Notes: a model not told the origin generated them from the letters alone. 64,000 nucleotides of DNA from JAAELZ01 sp965237485 (GCA_965237485.1 CBDEFQ010000009.1:1054001-1118000); one strand, 5' to 3'; shown: positions 33,753-44,334, counted from the first letter of the stretch. Translations and numbers: made by a program.

Positions 33753-36700
33753 TTACGCAGACAAGGAGGGTGCAGTTTGTTTACGCTTGTTAGGAATATT
33801 ACTCAATCGGATCAAAATATTTTTCAACGCTGCAGGATCTACCGGCTTTGCTAAGAAGAAATAGCCTGCGTCGCGCGCTGCTGTTTTAATGCTAGGGTCT
33901 TGCTCGGCGGTTACCAAAATACCAGATAGGTGGTCAACTTGATTATCCAGTTGGCTCAGAAAATCGAGGCCTGTTAAATCTTCGTCTAAGCGATAATCAG
34001 CGATCACCACATCAATCTGTTGGCTTTGGTATGCTTGCACCGCAGCGGCGTAAGTTTGGCAACAAATCGCTTCGCAGTTCCAGCTTTCGAGTAGTGCTTT
34101 AGCCGCTTGCAGCACCTGCTGCGAGTTTTCCAAATATAAAACGCGCAAATTCTTTAGCTTGTTCGTAGGCATCCAATCACTGCGCGCAGGACGTTCGATT
34201 ACCACGCCAGGTACCCTTGGTACAGACACGCTAAAAACACTGCCTTTACCAAACTCTGATTTGACCTCTATTTTGTGTCCAAGTATTTCACTAACACGTT
34301 TAGTGATGGCTAAACCCAGACCTAAACCTTGATCAGCTTGGTTGGCTGACGCCGGATTTAATCGATGAAATTCGTTAAATATATCCGCAATATCCTTTTC
34401 TCTGATGCCTATCCCAGTATCAATGACTTGCAGCAGTAACGTATCTCCCTGATGCCTTACCCCTATTAAAACGGAGCCTTTTGCGGTGTACCGAATCGCA
34501 TTTGATACTAAGTTTTGTAAAACTGATCGCAACAGCGCGCGGTCAGATTCAACACTTGCATTCGTGTTGGCAAAACGTAGCTCTATGCCTTTGTTCTGGG
34601 CAAGTGGTGCCATTTCGATTTTTAACTCACCTAGTAGCTCACCTATATTGAACCGGGTAATTTCCGCCGTTAATGAGCCCGCGTCTAGTTTGGATATGTC
34701 GAGTAAGGCGCGTAATAGTTGGTCGGCACTTACAAGTGAACTATCGATTTTGTGCAGCATTGCTTGCAGTTTTTTCTCTTCTTCCAATGGGCTTTCAATC
34801 ATGCTGTGAGTGAACAGACGTGCTGCGTTGATGGGCTGTAGTAAATCGTGACTGGCTGCGGCTAGAAAACGCGTTTTACTTTGGGTTACTTCCTTGAGTT
34901 TTTCGGACAACTCACGACTGGTTGCATTTTCCGCAACCAGTTGCTGGTTGAGCACTTCTAGGTCGAGGGTGCGTTCATGCACGCGTTCTTCCAAATCTTC
35001 ATTGGTTTGCTTTAGCACATTTTCTGCAAGCACGTTTTGAGTGATATCTTGGTAAATGGAAAAATACCCTTCTACTTTGCTGTCAGTTAGCTGTGGGATA
35101 TAGTTAATTTGATAATGATTGATGCCCTCATCTGTTTGGCCATTAACCATCGCAGTAAATTGTACGGCTTCACCAGCGAGTGCACGCGAAGCGTTGTCTT
35201 TACAAAGTTGTTGCGACAATCGATCAAAAATAGGTACGATACTTTGTGATTGACCAAGATCATCATGTGACTTTAGAAAGTTGGTATAAGCCTTGTTTGA
35301 AAATAGCGTGTTGCCCTGATTATCAACAAAGCTCAACATTAAGGGCAGATTGTTGGTGTACAGCCGAATTTTTTGTTCACTGGCTCGTAAAGCCTGTTCT
35401 ACGCGTTTTTGCTCGGTGATATCCGTATAGCTGGTAACATAGCCACCACTGGGAATAGCATTTCCGTCAACTTGAATACAAGTCTCGTCGGAATACCAAG
35501 CCTCTGATGTATGGCTTTCGCCGGATTGATAACAACTTAATTGTTCTTTTATTAGGGCGTGCATGTCCAGCGTATCCTTGCTTAGGTTAGCGTCGATATG
35601 CTTGAACAATTCATCGATGGGGGTGCCAACTTGTAAGAGCTTATTGGGGTAATCGAATAAGTTTTTGAAGCGGCTATTCCACGCCACTAATTTTAGGTCT
35701 TTGTCGACTACGCTGATGCCTTGACGAATATTCTCAAAGCTGGCATTGAGTATTTCTTGGTTAAATTGCAGTGCCTGCGTTGTTTCGTCCATCATTAAAA
35801 ACAAATCTTCGGCAGTGACGTTTTCGCCCAGTAGTTCGGTAGTGATAATGTGGCTTGCAGAAGAGGTGCCAATAACGCTTGCAACGCCTTTTTCAATTTC
35901 TTCAATAATGCCGCGGTCTACCGGCATTTGATCATCTAGGCGGCTGTTACGCTTTTGCTCTATTTGATTAAATAACGCGGTTGCCTCTTGTATGCCTAAT
36001 ATGCTCTCAGTTAACTCTTTCGCCGAAGCTACAGTAGCGAGCTGATGGCTGATATCACGGTGTACCAATCCCTGTCTTTGAGGCGTTAGACGCATGAACA
36101 AGCTCGCTTGGATTTTATCCAAGAAGCTCGGTTTAAACTGTAACGAGGCCAATACCAGCGCTAGTGTATTAAACAGTAAACTCCAAATCACACCGTGCGA
36201 TAAGGGCGATAAGGACCCTAAATTAAACAGGTGTTGAGGATGCAGCCAAGATACTGACATAAATGCTTGATCTAGTGTTTCTCGCCCAACAAAATTAGGC
36301 ATGAGCAAGCAATACAGCCAAACGCTGAAACCCGCAAGCAAACCCATAATGACCCCGCGCTGGTTGGCTTTTTGCCAAAATAACGCAGCGATCATAGGAG
36401 GCGCTAATTGAATCATCGCAGCAAACGATAATAAGCCCATATTGGCTAAATCCTGATCATTGCTAGATAGCCGATAAAAGCCGTATGAGGCAATCATTAA
36501 CAGCAATATGGACGCTCGGCGGATACGCAGGATGATTTGGGTTAGATTCGGGTGACTTAAGATTTCTAGTTTTTTAATCCTAATTAACATCGGCATGACG
36601 ATGTCATTACAAATCATGGTGCTTAAACTAATTGACCCGACAATAACCATACCAGTGGCAGCAGATAAGCCGCCAATAAATGCGAAGGTGGACAGCGAAT

Positions 36701-37682
36701 AGCTTTGCATATGCAAAGGCAGGTTAAGTACAAACAAATCAGGGTGCGCGTCTGGTGATAGCAGTGCCACTCCAGCCATGGAAATGGGCACTGCAACCAA
36801 ACTAATAATCAATAGATACAAAGGCAGCAGCCATCTAGCGGTACTCATCGCCTCGTGGCCATCTGCTTCAACTACCGTTACTTGAAATTGACGGGGTAGC
36901 AATATGATGGCCCCCATACTGAGCACCAATTTAACGATGAAATCGATATTCGATGCGCTGTCAGGTCGTGAAATTAAAGCAAGAGGTAACTGACTGATTT
37001 GCTCAATCGTCGTAGTGGACAGCAACAAGCTGGCGGCAAATAGAGCGACAAATAAAATAGCCGCCAACTTGACAATCGATTCAAAGGCGATGGCGTGGAT
37101 CATGCCACGGTGATGCTCAGCCGCACTTAAATGCCTCGTTCCAAACAAAATGGAGAATATGGCAAGAAGAACTGCACCATAAAAGGCGGTGTCTGACAAA
37201 ATACTAGGCACTGAAAGATTCAAATCAATCGATGGATTAGTCAACGCATTGAACGACATGGAAATGGCTTGTAACTGTAATGAAATATATGGCAATGAGC
37301 CGATGGTTGCGATAATCGTGACCAACACAGCTACATCGCGGCTTTTGCCAAATCGCGAGGAAATGAAATCAGCTATTGACGTGATGTTTTGCTGCTTGCT
37401 AATTATTATGATTCGACTAATTAGTCGATGGCCAAACAAGAACAAGATGATTGGGCCGAGGTAGATGGCAAAGAAATCCCAACCTGTGCTAGTGGCAGTG
37501 CCGACCGCCCCAAAGAAGGTCCACGATGAGCAATAAACCGCTAGTGACAGGCTGTAAACCACTGCTTTATTTTTTAAAAATAAGCGGTTTAGATTTTTGT
37601 CACCTCGATATGCGATAAAGAACAAGCTACAAACATAGGCAAAACCTATTAGCGCAATTAGTTCTATCGGTATGGCATTCAT
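33753..37682 (-). CDS. crbS: SLC5 symporter-linked hybrid sensor histidine kinase, CrbS-like
   Basis: A 1309-aa membrane kinase. Residues about 1-500 form a sodium/solute symporter-like (SSS/PutP) domain of some twelve or more membrane segments (YCSSWTFFGAVGTATSTGWDFFAIYLGPI). PAS-type sensor regions lie at about 640-890, a coiled-coil linker about 890-930, then the kinase with H-box SHDLLQPINAARLF, N-box LQNLVSNAIRYT, G-box VIDTGIGIREKDIADIF and GLGLGLAITKRV. The C-terminal receiver has VVIADYRLDEDLTGLDFL and LAKPVDP. This architecture is that of CrbS/MxtR, which signals to CrbR/ErdR and controls acs. The partner regulator and acs are 5-10 kb away in this window. Confidence 0.85.
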   Translation of the reverse strand: MNAIPIELIALIGFAYVCSLFFIAYRGDKNLNRLFLKNKAVVYSLSLAVYCSSWTFFGAVGTATSTGWDFFAIYLGPIILFLFGHRLISRIIIISKQQNITSIADFISSRFGKSRDVAVLVTIIATIGSLPYISLQLQAISMSFNALTNPSIDLNLSVPSILSDTAFYGAVLLAIFSILFGTRHLSAAEHHRGMIHAIAFESIVKLAAILFVALFAASLLLSTTTIEQISQLPLALISRPDSASNIDFIVKLVLSMGAIILLPRQFQVTVVEADGHEAMSTARWLLPLYLLIISLVAVPISMAGVALLSPDAHPDLFVLNLPLHMQSYSLSTFAFIGGLSAATGMVIVGSISLSTMICNDIVMPMLIRIKKLEILSHPNLTQIILRIRRASILLLMIASYGFYRLSSNDQDLANMGLLSFAAMIQLAPPMIAALFWQKANQRGVIMGLLAGFSVWLYCLLMPNFVGRETLDQAFMSVSWLHPQHLFNLGSLSPLSHGVIWSLLFNTLALVLASLQFKPSFLDKIQASLFMRLTPQRQGLVHRDISHQLATVASAKELTESILGIQEATALFNQIEQKRNSRLDDQMPVDRGIIEEIEKGVASVIGTSSASHIITTELLGENVTAEDLFLMMDETTQALQFNQEILNASFENIRQGISVVDKDLKLVAWNSRFKNLFDYPNKLLQVGTPIDELFKHIDANLSKDTLDMHALIKEQLSCYQSGESHTSEAWYSDETCIQVDGNAIPSGGYVTSYTDITEQKRVEQALRASEQKIRLYTNNLPLMLSFVDNQGNTLFSNKAYTNFLKSHDDLGQSQSIVPIFDRLSQQLCKDNASRALAGEAVQFTAMVNGQTDEGINHYQINYIPQLTDSKVEGYFSIYQDITQNVLAENVLKQTNEDLEERVHERTLDLEVLNQQLVAENATSRELSEKLKEVTQSKTRFLAAASHDLLQPINAARLFTHSMIESPLEEEKKLQAMLHKIDSSLVSADQLLRALLDISKLDAGSLTAEITRFNIGELLGELKIEMAPLAQNKGIELRFANTNASVESDRALLRSVLQNLVSNAIRYTAKGSVLIGVRHQGDTLLLQVIDTGIGIREKDIADIFNEFHRLNPASANQADQGLGLGLAITKRVSEILGHKIEVKSEFGKGSVFSVSVPRVPGVVIERPARSDWMPTNKLKNLRVLYLENSQQVLQAAKALLESWNCEAICCQTYAAAVQAYQSQQIDVVIADYRLDEDLTGLDFLSQLDNQVDHLSGILVTAEQDPSIKTAARDAGYFFLAKPVDPAALKNILIRLSNIPNKRKQTAPSLSA

Positions 37683-37814
37683 AGCAGTATTGCTGCGGCT
37701 AAAATCCCATTATAGCGGGATTTTACGAACGATTTCCTGGGACCAAAAATAATCAAGCCCATTACCTTCAAGAATAGTGGGCTTTAATAGTGCTCGATCG
37801 ACAAGCAGCAATGC

Positions 37815-39440
37815 TTACATATTCGAATACAAAGGCCCACCGCCGCCTTCTGGTGTTACCCAAACAATGTTTTGGGTTGGGTCTTTAATATCGCAAGTTT
37901 TGCAATGTACGCAGTTCTGCGCATTAATTTGCAAGGCGTCACTGCCATTTTCTTGGACAATTTCATAAACCCCAGCTGGGCAATAACGCGACTCCGGCGA
38001 ATTATATAAAGCCAAATTGGTATTGATCGCGACATCAGGGTCTTTGAGAGTTAGATGCGCCGGCTGGTTTTCTTCGTGGTTGGTATTGGACAAATACACC
38101 GACGATAAACGGTCAAATGTGAGCTTGCCATCAGGCTTTGGATAATCAATTACTTTGCAATCCTTGGCTTGCTTTAAGGTGGCGTGGTCTTCGTGATAGC
38201 CCATCGTCCAAGGTTCTTTGCCTTTGGTGATATAGGCAACCAAGCCGGCATTTATCATGCCAAAAAGGAAACCTTTATTAAAACCAGGGCGGATATTACG
38301 CACCGACTTAAGTTCATTGTGTAGCCAAGATGCCTCGATTGCGTCGGCAAAACCCGCTAGTGCTTGTTCATCGTCTGCGGTGAGAAATTTAGCCACACAC
38401 TCTGCGGCAATCATGCCGCTTTTCATTGCAGTATGCGTGCCTTTAATTTTGGGCGTGTTTAAAAATCCAGCGGCATCACCTATCAACAAACCGCCTGCAA
38501 TGTGTAAATGGGGTATCGACTGAAAGCCGCCTTCAGAGATTGCCCGCGCGCCATACGAAACCCGCTTTCCACTTTGCAATTGCGATTTTATTGCTGGGTG
38601 TGTTTTAAAGCGCTGAAATTCTTCAAATGGGCTTAAATGGGGGTTGGTATAATCTAGGCCTACCGCAAAACCCACGGCGATTTGATTTTTATCCATGTGA
38701 TAGGCAAACCCGCCGCCGTAGGTGTCACTCTTCAGGGGCCAACCTATGCTATGCAGCACGTTGCCTTCATTGTGCTGTTCGTCGGACACCTCCCAAATTT
38801 CCTTAATGCCCAGTGCGTAAGACTGGGGCTGTTTGCCTTTGCGTAAATCAAACTTTTCCATCACTTGACGGCTTAATGAGCCGCGGCACCCTTCAGCGAA
38901 CAACGTCACCTTTGCGTGTAGCTCCATACCTGGGTCAAAGTTGGCGGATTGTGAACCATCTTTGTTTACGCCAGTTACGCCTGTGGAAATGCCAATTACT
39001 CGGTCATTATCATCATACAACACCTCAGCTGCAGCAAAGCCGGGGAATATATCTACATCCAGCGCCTCGGCTTGCTCGCCTAACCAGCGAGTGAGCAGGC
39101 CTAAGCTTGCGACATAATTGCCATCGTTGTGCATTTGCGGTGGAGTGGGAAGCTTGATTGCTTTGGCCTTAGTTAAGTAAACCAAGGAATCTCTTTTAAC
39201 TTCAGATTTGAGCGGTGCCCCCAAGCTTTGCCATTCGGGCAGCAGTTCATTTAATGATCGAGGTTCTATTACCGCACCTGCTAAAGTGTGCGCCCCCACC
39301 TCAGCGGCTTTTTCAACCACACAGATAGATTGCTCTCTACCTGCTTGTTGATTTAGCTGCGCGAGCCTAATGGCTGCGCTCAGCCCAGCTGGCCCAGCGC
39401 CTACAATGACAACATCAAATGGCATGGATTCACGGGTCAT
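37815..39440 (-). CDS. electron transfer flavoprotein-ubiquinone oxidoreductase
   Basis: Membrane-associated FAD/4Fe-4S enzyme passing electrons from ETF (fatty acid and amino acid oxidation) to ubiquinone. N-terminal FAD site VVIVGAGPAGLSAAIRL, the GWPLKSDTYGGGFAYHMD block, LLIGDAAGFLNTPKIKGTHTAMKSGM, and the C-terminal cluster ligands in RYCPAGVYEIV and NCVHCKTCDIKDP. Length 541 aa is normal. The start may be MPFDVVIVG (39425) rather than the upstream ATG. ETF subunit genes are not adjacent. The 39441-39700 stretch beyond it shows nothing recognisable. Confidence 0.95.
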   Translation of the reverse strand: MTRESMPFDVVIVGAGPAGLSAAIRLAQLNQQAGREQSICVVEKAAEVGAHTLAGAVIEPRSLNELLPEWQSLGAPLKSEVKRDSLVYLTKAKAIKLPTPPQMHNDGNYVASLGLLTRWLGEQAEALDVDIFPGFAAAEVLYDDNDRVIGISTGVTGVNKDGSQSANFDPGMELHAKVTLFAEGCRGSLSRQVMEKFDLRKGKQPQSYALGIKEIWEVSDEQHNEGNVLHSIGWPLKSDTYGGGFAYHMDKNQIAVGFAVGLDYTNPHLSPFEEFQRFKTHPAIKSQLQSGKRVSYGARAISEGGFQSIPHLHIAGGLLIGDAAGFLNTPKIKGTHTAMKSGMIAAECVAKFLTADDEQALAGFADAIEASWLHNELKSVRNIRPGFNKGFLFGMINAGLVAYITKGKEPWTMGYHEDHATLKQAKDCKVIDYPKPDGKLTFDRLSSVYLSNTNHEENQPAHLTLKDPDVAINTNLALYNSPESRYCPAGVYEIVQENGSDALQINAQNCVHCKTCDIKDPTQNIVWVTPEGGGGPLYSNM

Positions 39441-39699
39441 AATATTAATTCGCCTTGTGTTGTAAAATCTGCCCTTTAAACCGCTTACGTTATAAGTCTA
39501 AACAGCGTTTGGATAAAATACCCAGCGATTGTTGCTTGATTGCAGGTGCAGCGTCAAGCGATAGTCTGTTCCCTTGAGGAGTTTTCAGGGTTGAACTAAT
39601 TCATCTGAGAATACCTCTAACAAGTACGAGTAGCTTTACAACGCTGGGCCTTGTATCTTAAGTCGATTTATTGATCAACACGCGGTGTATATTCATTTA

Positions 39700-39834
39700 C
39701 CTGTGCCGTCCCAATTTCTATCCATTAGTATAATATTGCAAAAGACCATTAACAATTTCACCCGATGCTTGCTTTTAGCGGTTGTTATCGCTGTGTTAGT
39801 GGGAGGAGTGTGGGCGCCAATGGCTTTCAGTCAA
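39700..39834 (+). pseudogene. 5' fragment of a probable secreted or membrane protein, cut by IS1380
   Basis: A frame without stops leads through a signal-peptide-like sequence (TINNFTRCLLLAVVIAVLVG, then VWAPMAFSQ) and runs straight into the left end of the IS1380 element. No continuation is found on the right side of the IS, so the rest was lost or the two flanks no longer match. The exact start (GTG or TTG) is uncertain. Confidence 0.3.
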
Positions 39835-39909
39835 CCTAGAAAAATCAGTTGAACCTCCACTAACGGATGTATTATCGTTGCAATCAATTGAATTAAAAGG
39901 AGAAACACC

Positions 39910-41628
39910 ATGGTCGCCAAAGATAAATTCTTTCACCCAGAGGGTGCGCTAAAACCGGAGGTTTCAAACGCTGTTTCCACCTTATTATCGACTGAAACGT
40001 TCGATGGAAAAATTCACGTTGAATGGGACCCGTCAGCGGCAGTAACGCCCATAGGACCGTTGCCTTTTTTCATTCAATATTTAAAACTTGGTGGTCTGTT
40101 TAAGCCATGGGTGAGCAGTTGCCCATTGGAATATCGAAGCAATAACGCACCTGAGAAGATCAATGTGTTGGGCTCATTTTTGTTGTCTGTTCTCTCGGGT
40201 CACAATCGCTACGCACACATGGCCAGCTTAATGGGCGATCGTATCAACACCAAAATGCTTGGAATGACCAAAGCGGTTAGCGACGATTCGGCGCGCCGTG
40301 CGCTGAAGAAGATGGATGAGGAACAAGGTATAGCCTGGCTACAAACTCATTTGCAGCGTTGCTACGAGCCCTTGCTCACACAGCCATGGATATTGGATTG
40401 TGACGTAACGGTTAAACCGCTATACGGTCATCAAGAAGGTGCCAAGGTTGGCTATAATCCACACAAACCTGGCCGGCCATCGCACACGTATCACACCTAT
40501 ATGATTGCCAATCTTCGTCTTGTATTGGATGTTGAGGTCAAGTCTGGCACTGAGGTAGCTGCTAGTCATTCTTCGCCGGGTCTATGGGAGCTGTTGGATC
40601 GATTGCCACGTTCATCTTGGCCGCACTTTATTCGAGGCGATTGTGACTGGGGTACCCAGGATGTGATGAGTGCTGCAGAACAAAGAGGCGTCAATTACTT
40701 GTTTAAGCTAAGGAAGTCTAAGTACGTTAAGCAACTGATACAGCAGCCGCATAGCGTGTCGGGCTGGGATTATGTTATCGATGGCTGGGAAGCCAAAGAA
40801 AGTTGTTTGAAGTTGGCTGCGTGGAACGATCATCGGCGCGTGGTAATCGTTCGTCGTCGTTTAGCAAAGGACGCGCTGCTGGTATTGGAAGAGAAAAGTC
40901 AAGGCCAGCAGAGCTTTGGTTTTTTGCAAGAAGCGGATGATATTCGCGCGTTTGAATACGCTGTTCTGGTCACCTCATTAGACGATGAGGTGATTAGCAT
41001 CGTCCAACATTATCCTAGATAAATCAGTTAAAACACGAAAGTCCATGCAAGCTCTTGATGCACCTAGCAAAATCAAAAAAAACCTTATCACCAATAAGGT
41101 GACCGCGACTTTTTTGATTTCACTATGCACTTCAATTGCTTACATGTCTTTTCCGCGTTTAACTGATTTATCTAGGATTATCGAGATCGAGCCGACTGCG
41201 AAAACAATTTTGATGAAATCAAGAACCATTGGGGTTGGGGCGGGTTTACTACCGCCGATATCAAGCCCTGTCGCTTTATAGCGCGGATCATTGCCTTGAT
41301 TTATAACCGGTGGAATATATTCACTAGGCTGGCTAACCCAGACAAACATATGGAAGCGATTACCCGTCGACCGCTATTACTGAGTTCGGTGGGGCGCGTT
41401 ACTGAATCGGGGCGGAAAAAGACTATGACGATTACTAGCACGCACGCCAAGGCCGACTTAATTCGCGACACGTTTGACCAAATACAACACGTCTTTAATT
41501 CATTGAAGGCGATTGCGCCGCAGTTGAGCGTGGCGCAAGTTTGGTGCCGCATTCTAAGCGAGGCGATGAAGAAATATCTTGGTGGAACGATTCTTCAACC
41601 GCCAGATGACCGCTGTTTACTTGGCTAA
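39910..41628 (+). pseudogene. IS1380-family transposase, disrupted by MITE insertion
   Basis: The N-terminal and catalytic parts are intact to 41013: FVVEWDP-like start region, SDDSARRALKKMDEEQG, PWILDCDVTVKPLYGHQEGAKVGYNPHKPGRPSH (first catalytic Asp), FIRGDCDWGTQDVM (second). The MITE follows, after which the frame resumes with NNFDEIKNHWGWGGFTTADI (third acidic residue), RIIALIYNRWNIFTRLANPDKH and a C-terminal tail to 41628. Without the insertion the protein would be about 510 aa, normal for the family. It cannot now make a full transposase, so mobility of this copy would depend on another source. Confidence 0.9.
41014..41176. mobile_element. MITE with IS1380-like ends, copy 2 (163 bp)
   Basis: Nearly identical to copy 1, same orientation relative to the window, with a perfect 5-bp target duplication ATTAT. 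Inserted in the IS1380 transposase gene, so the MITE landed in a member of the family that could mobilise it. Confidence 0.95.
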
Positions 41629-41708
41629 AGTGTCTCGGAGGCAGTAGCGACGATGGAAGGGTTGTTTATGTTGGCCTCATTGGAGAGGCTTTAACTGCGT
41701 TTTTTAGG

Positions 41709-42350
41709 ATCAACGGCGTTGATATGATAGACCCCTTTAACCTTGTCCTTATCGCCCTGATGCACTGTATCTACACGGCTATAGCCAGGTTGACCTTCTG
41801 GCTGTGGCTTACGTCTTTGGCCGATAGAAGAAGGCTTAGAATGTGTCTTTCAAAGTGACGGCGATTGTTCTGGTAGGGTTTAGGTCGGCGTAGATTGTAT
41901 AGATGAGAAACCGAGATAGGTGCTTGGCATACTCAGTTTGCTCATAGACAATAAGGCGCGCTCACAGAGTTTCCTAGTGGCATGGCCTGATAACGTACCG
42001 TGGAGTTCATCCATATCTGCTAGAAGCTTAATGTCTTGATTGCTATAGCGTCTAGCAAAGCCCCTTGTGGCACGATGTCGCCACTGGATTCTACCGTGCT
42101 TGAGATAGCTGGCAGCCAGGCGTTTCACTTGCACATAAGAGTAACCGCTGATGCGTGTGATATAACGCAGCACAAGACCCTTATCGGCTCGACCCAGTTT
42201 GCTGTATTTGAAACGCATTAAGGTGCGTTTGATGAAATCATAGCGATTGCGTTTACCGTCGATTGCCAGATCGATTTCATCAGTGCCTTGTAGCAACAAG
42301 CGTGCCTTATCAAGGGTATCTATATGGTGGTCATTCATAATGGTATTCAT
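41709..42350 (-). pseudogene. IS-encoded integrase (DDE, IS481-like) pseudogene
   Basis: From 42350 the frame reads MNTIMNDHHIDTLDKARLLL, then FIKRTLMRFKYSKLGRADKGL, RYITRISGYSYVQVKRLAASYLK and LLADMDELHGTLSGHATRKL, the N-terminal DNA-binding part of a widespread proteobacterial integrase-type transposase. A frameshift follows near 41960 and the sequence continues as YEQTEYAKHLSRF; after internal loss IGQRRKPQPEGQPGYSRVDT and VHQGDKDKVKGVYHINAVD, the start of the catalytic core, runs up to the IS1380 right end. The remaining core is missing. A 35-bp fragment of another copy lies at 18233. Confidence 0.78.
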
Positions 42351-42643
42351 TCACCATCATGAACAGAAATTAGATTAGTTCGGTATCATTTCCGATTAGA
42401 ATCAGTCCCTTCGCTCAGTATCATTTCATGTTGGACAAGACTCTCGGTTGCACTCAATCCTGAAAATAATGTACCATTAGCCATGTAGAAAATTACTGCA
42501 ACTAGCCTGAAAAACGCCGAATCCAGCTTCTTGTCATTTACAATGTATCTCATCGTACAATTTAAATGACGATGACGCGCTGTTATTGAAGTTGAATAAC
42601 AGATAAGCTTTTGGACATTAATTCATAATAAGAGTAAAGACTT

Positions 42644-43456
42644 GTGGCAAACATTAAACAAAGCATACTAATAATTTTTACTACATTGATGTTGTTTGTT
42701 GGGGTAGCATACAGCGGCGATTTTGACGATGGCGTGCAAGCTTATAACAACAATGATTATGAGACAGCGTTTAACCTGTTTAGAAAAGCTGCGGAGCAGG
42801 GAGAGGCAAGGGCGCAAAACAATTTAGGAGTGATGTACGACAATGGAGTAGGTGTAACACAGGATGACAAGGAAGCCGCTAGATGGTATTTGAAAGCTGC
42901 GGAGCAGGGAGATGCGTACGCGCAATACAATTTAGGATTGATGTACGACAATGGAGAAGGTGTTACACAGGATGACAAGGAAGCCGCTAGATGGTATTTA
43001 AAAGCAGCAGAACAAGGATATGCGGATGCGCAATACAATTTAGCATTGGGGTACTACAATGGAGAAGGTGTTACACAGGATTACAAGGAAGCCGCTAGAT
43101 GGTATTTGAAAGCAGCGGAGCAGGGAGAGGCAAATGCGCAACACAATTTAGCATCGAGGTACTACAATGGAGATGGCGTTACACAGGATGACAAGGAAGC
43201 CGCTAGATGGTTTTTGAAAGCAGCAGAACAAGGAGATGCGTGGGCGCAAAACAATTTAGGCCTGATGTACGGCAGTGGAGAAGGTGTTACACAGGATTTT
43301 GAAAAATGCTATGTATGGGCGAGCGTAGCTGCTGCAAGCGGGAATGAGAATGGTAAAAAGCTACGGGATTTATGCGTTGAAACATTAACCATTGAAACAT
43401 TAAACAGAGCACAACAAACAGCCGCAGAGTTTTACGAAAAGTACAGCAATCAGTAA
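42644..43456 (+). CDS. secreted Sel1-repeat protein
   Basis: Predicted exported protein, 270 aa, GTG start (MANIKQS) after AAGAGTAAAG. A signal peptide (IKQSILIIFTTLMLFVGVAYS, cleavage near AYSG) precedes a short linker and five 36-aa Sel1 repeats of the form WYLKAAEQGxAxAQxNLGxxYxxGxGVTQDDKEAAR, ending in a YVWASVAAASGNENGKKL cap. Unlike the 16.5-kb protein the repeats lack cysteines. A truncated paralogue follows at once. Sel1 proteins are scaffolds in cell-envelope or host-interaction processes; the partner here is unknown. The 290 bp upstream hold the end of the integrase IS and the promoter region only. Confidence 0.85.
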   Translation: MANIKQSILIIFTTLMLFVGVAYSGDFDDGVQAYNNNDYETAFNLFRKAAEQGEARAQNNLGVMYDNGVGVTQDDKEAARWYLKAAEQGDAYAQYNLGLMYDNGEGVTQDDKEAARWYLKAAEQGYADAQYNLALGYYNGEGVTQDYKEAARWYLKAAEQGEANAQHNLASRYYNGDGVTQDDKEAARWFLKAAEQGDAWAQNNLGLMYGSGEGVTQDFEKCYVWASVAAASGNENGKKLRDLCVETLTIETLNRAQQTAAEFYEKYSNQ

Positions 43457-43513
43457 CTTCTAAAAGTTAACAACCTCAACAGCACTTTCCAGCTTCCTAT
43501 CATTCACTTCAAT

Positions 43514-43771
43514 ATGCCCCTGACAAGCACAAAGCAAAGCATATTGATAAGCACTGCTGCTTTAATTTTGTTTGTTGGGGTGGCGTATGGAGGCAATTTT
43601 GAAGATGGGATGGAAGCTTACAGCAACAAGGATTATGAAACTGCATCAACCTATTTGAGAAAAGCAGCAGAACAAGGAAATGTGAACGCGCAAAACAATT
43701 TAGGAGTGAGGTACTACGATTATAGAACCCGCCTTAAATGGCTAACAAAGCTATGGTTGCCTGATAACTGA
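43514..43771 (+). pseudogene. truncated paralogue of the secreted Sel1 protein
   Basis: Begins with the same signal peptide type (STKQSILISTAALILFVGVA) and EDGMEAYSNKDYETASTYLRKAAEQG, then one repeat to NAQNNLGVRYYD. After that the sequence changes to unrelated DNA and the left end of an IS3 element, so about nine tenths of a protein like its neighbour is lost. Probably a tandem duplication broken by IS insertion and deletion. Confidence 0.8.
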
Positions 43772-43856
43772 AGTGGACCCCATGATTAGGACAGGTTGAA
43801 GGCCAAAATAAGGAGTTATTTTCTGTTTTATAATTGTTCAAAACGAGGAACAGAAA

Positions 43857-44138
43857 ATGAGTAAAAAGCGTAGAAACCATGCCCCACCATTCAAAGCCAA
43901 AGTTGCTCTTGCAGCAATCAAAGGTGATGAAACATTAAGCAATCTTGCTAGTCGTTATGACATCAATGCAAATCTTATCGTCAAATGGAAGAAACAATTG
44001 CTTGATAGTTCCGTTGATGTGTTTGCTTCAGGTGCAGGTTTAGCTCCAGATCAAGAATCACAGATTAAGTCATTACAGGCAAAGGTCGGTGAGACCACCA
44101 TGGGAAATGATTTTTTATCAAAAGTGCTCGGTCGTTAA
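43857..44138 (+). CDS. IS3-family transposase OrfA
   Basis: A 93-aa helix-turn-helix protein: RRNHAPPFKAKVALAAIKGDETLSNLASRYDINANLIVKWKKQLL followed by a leucine-zipper-like KSLQAKVGETTMGNDFLSKVLG. It binds IS ends and in a complete element is joined to OrfB by -1 frameshifting. Here OrfB is deleted, so it has no catalytic partner from this copy. Confidence 0.85.
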   Translation: MSKKRRNHAPPFKAKVALAAIKGDETLSNLASRYDINANLIVKWKKQLLDSSVDVFASGAGLAPDQESQIKSLQAKVGETTMGNDFLSKVLGR

Positions 44139-44334
44139 ACAGACCCGAGCGCAAATCCAGAATTAATAAAAGTAATAAATTATCGCTAGTACGCCAATGC
44201 AAACTGTTGGATGTCATCCGTTCTAGTGTTTATTTCAAAGTCGCATCTGTTAATGAAGATGCCTTAGAGCGACAGCATCAAACATTGGGCATAGTGCCTC
44301 ACTTGATGTATGGTCCATATCACGGTCTGAAATA
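44136..44334 (+). pseudogene. IS3 OrfB fragment
   Basis: The frame after orfA reads RPERKSRINKSNKLSLVRQ, then CKLLDVIRSSVYFKVASVNE and quickly loses family resemblance before a TAG. The whole DDE catalytic core is missing. Confidence 0.7.

Larger units (their letters stand above)
39835..41708 (+). mobile_element. IS1380-family insertion sequence carrying a nested MITE
   Basis: The left end CCTAGAAAAATCAGTTGAA and the reverse complement of the right end CCTAAAAAACGCAGTTAAAG are imperfect inverted repeats with the CCTA start typical of IS1380 relatives such as ISEcp1. Flanks GTCAA and ATCAA agree at 4 of 5 bases. The element contains one transposase gene, disrupted by a MITE at 41014-41176. 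It interrupts or borders the integrase pseudogene on the right. Confidence 0.88.

Noticed and set aside
41045..41281. 78-codon frame within the MITE at 41 kb
   Set aside because: It starts in the non-coding MITE body and continues in a wrong frame of the transposase.
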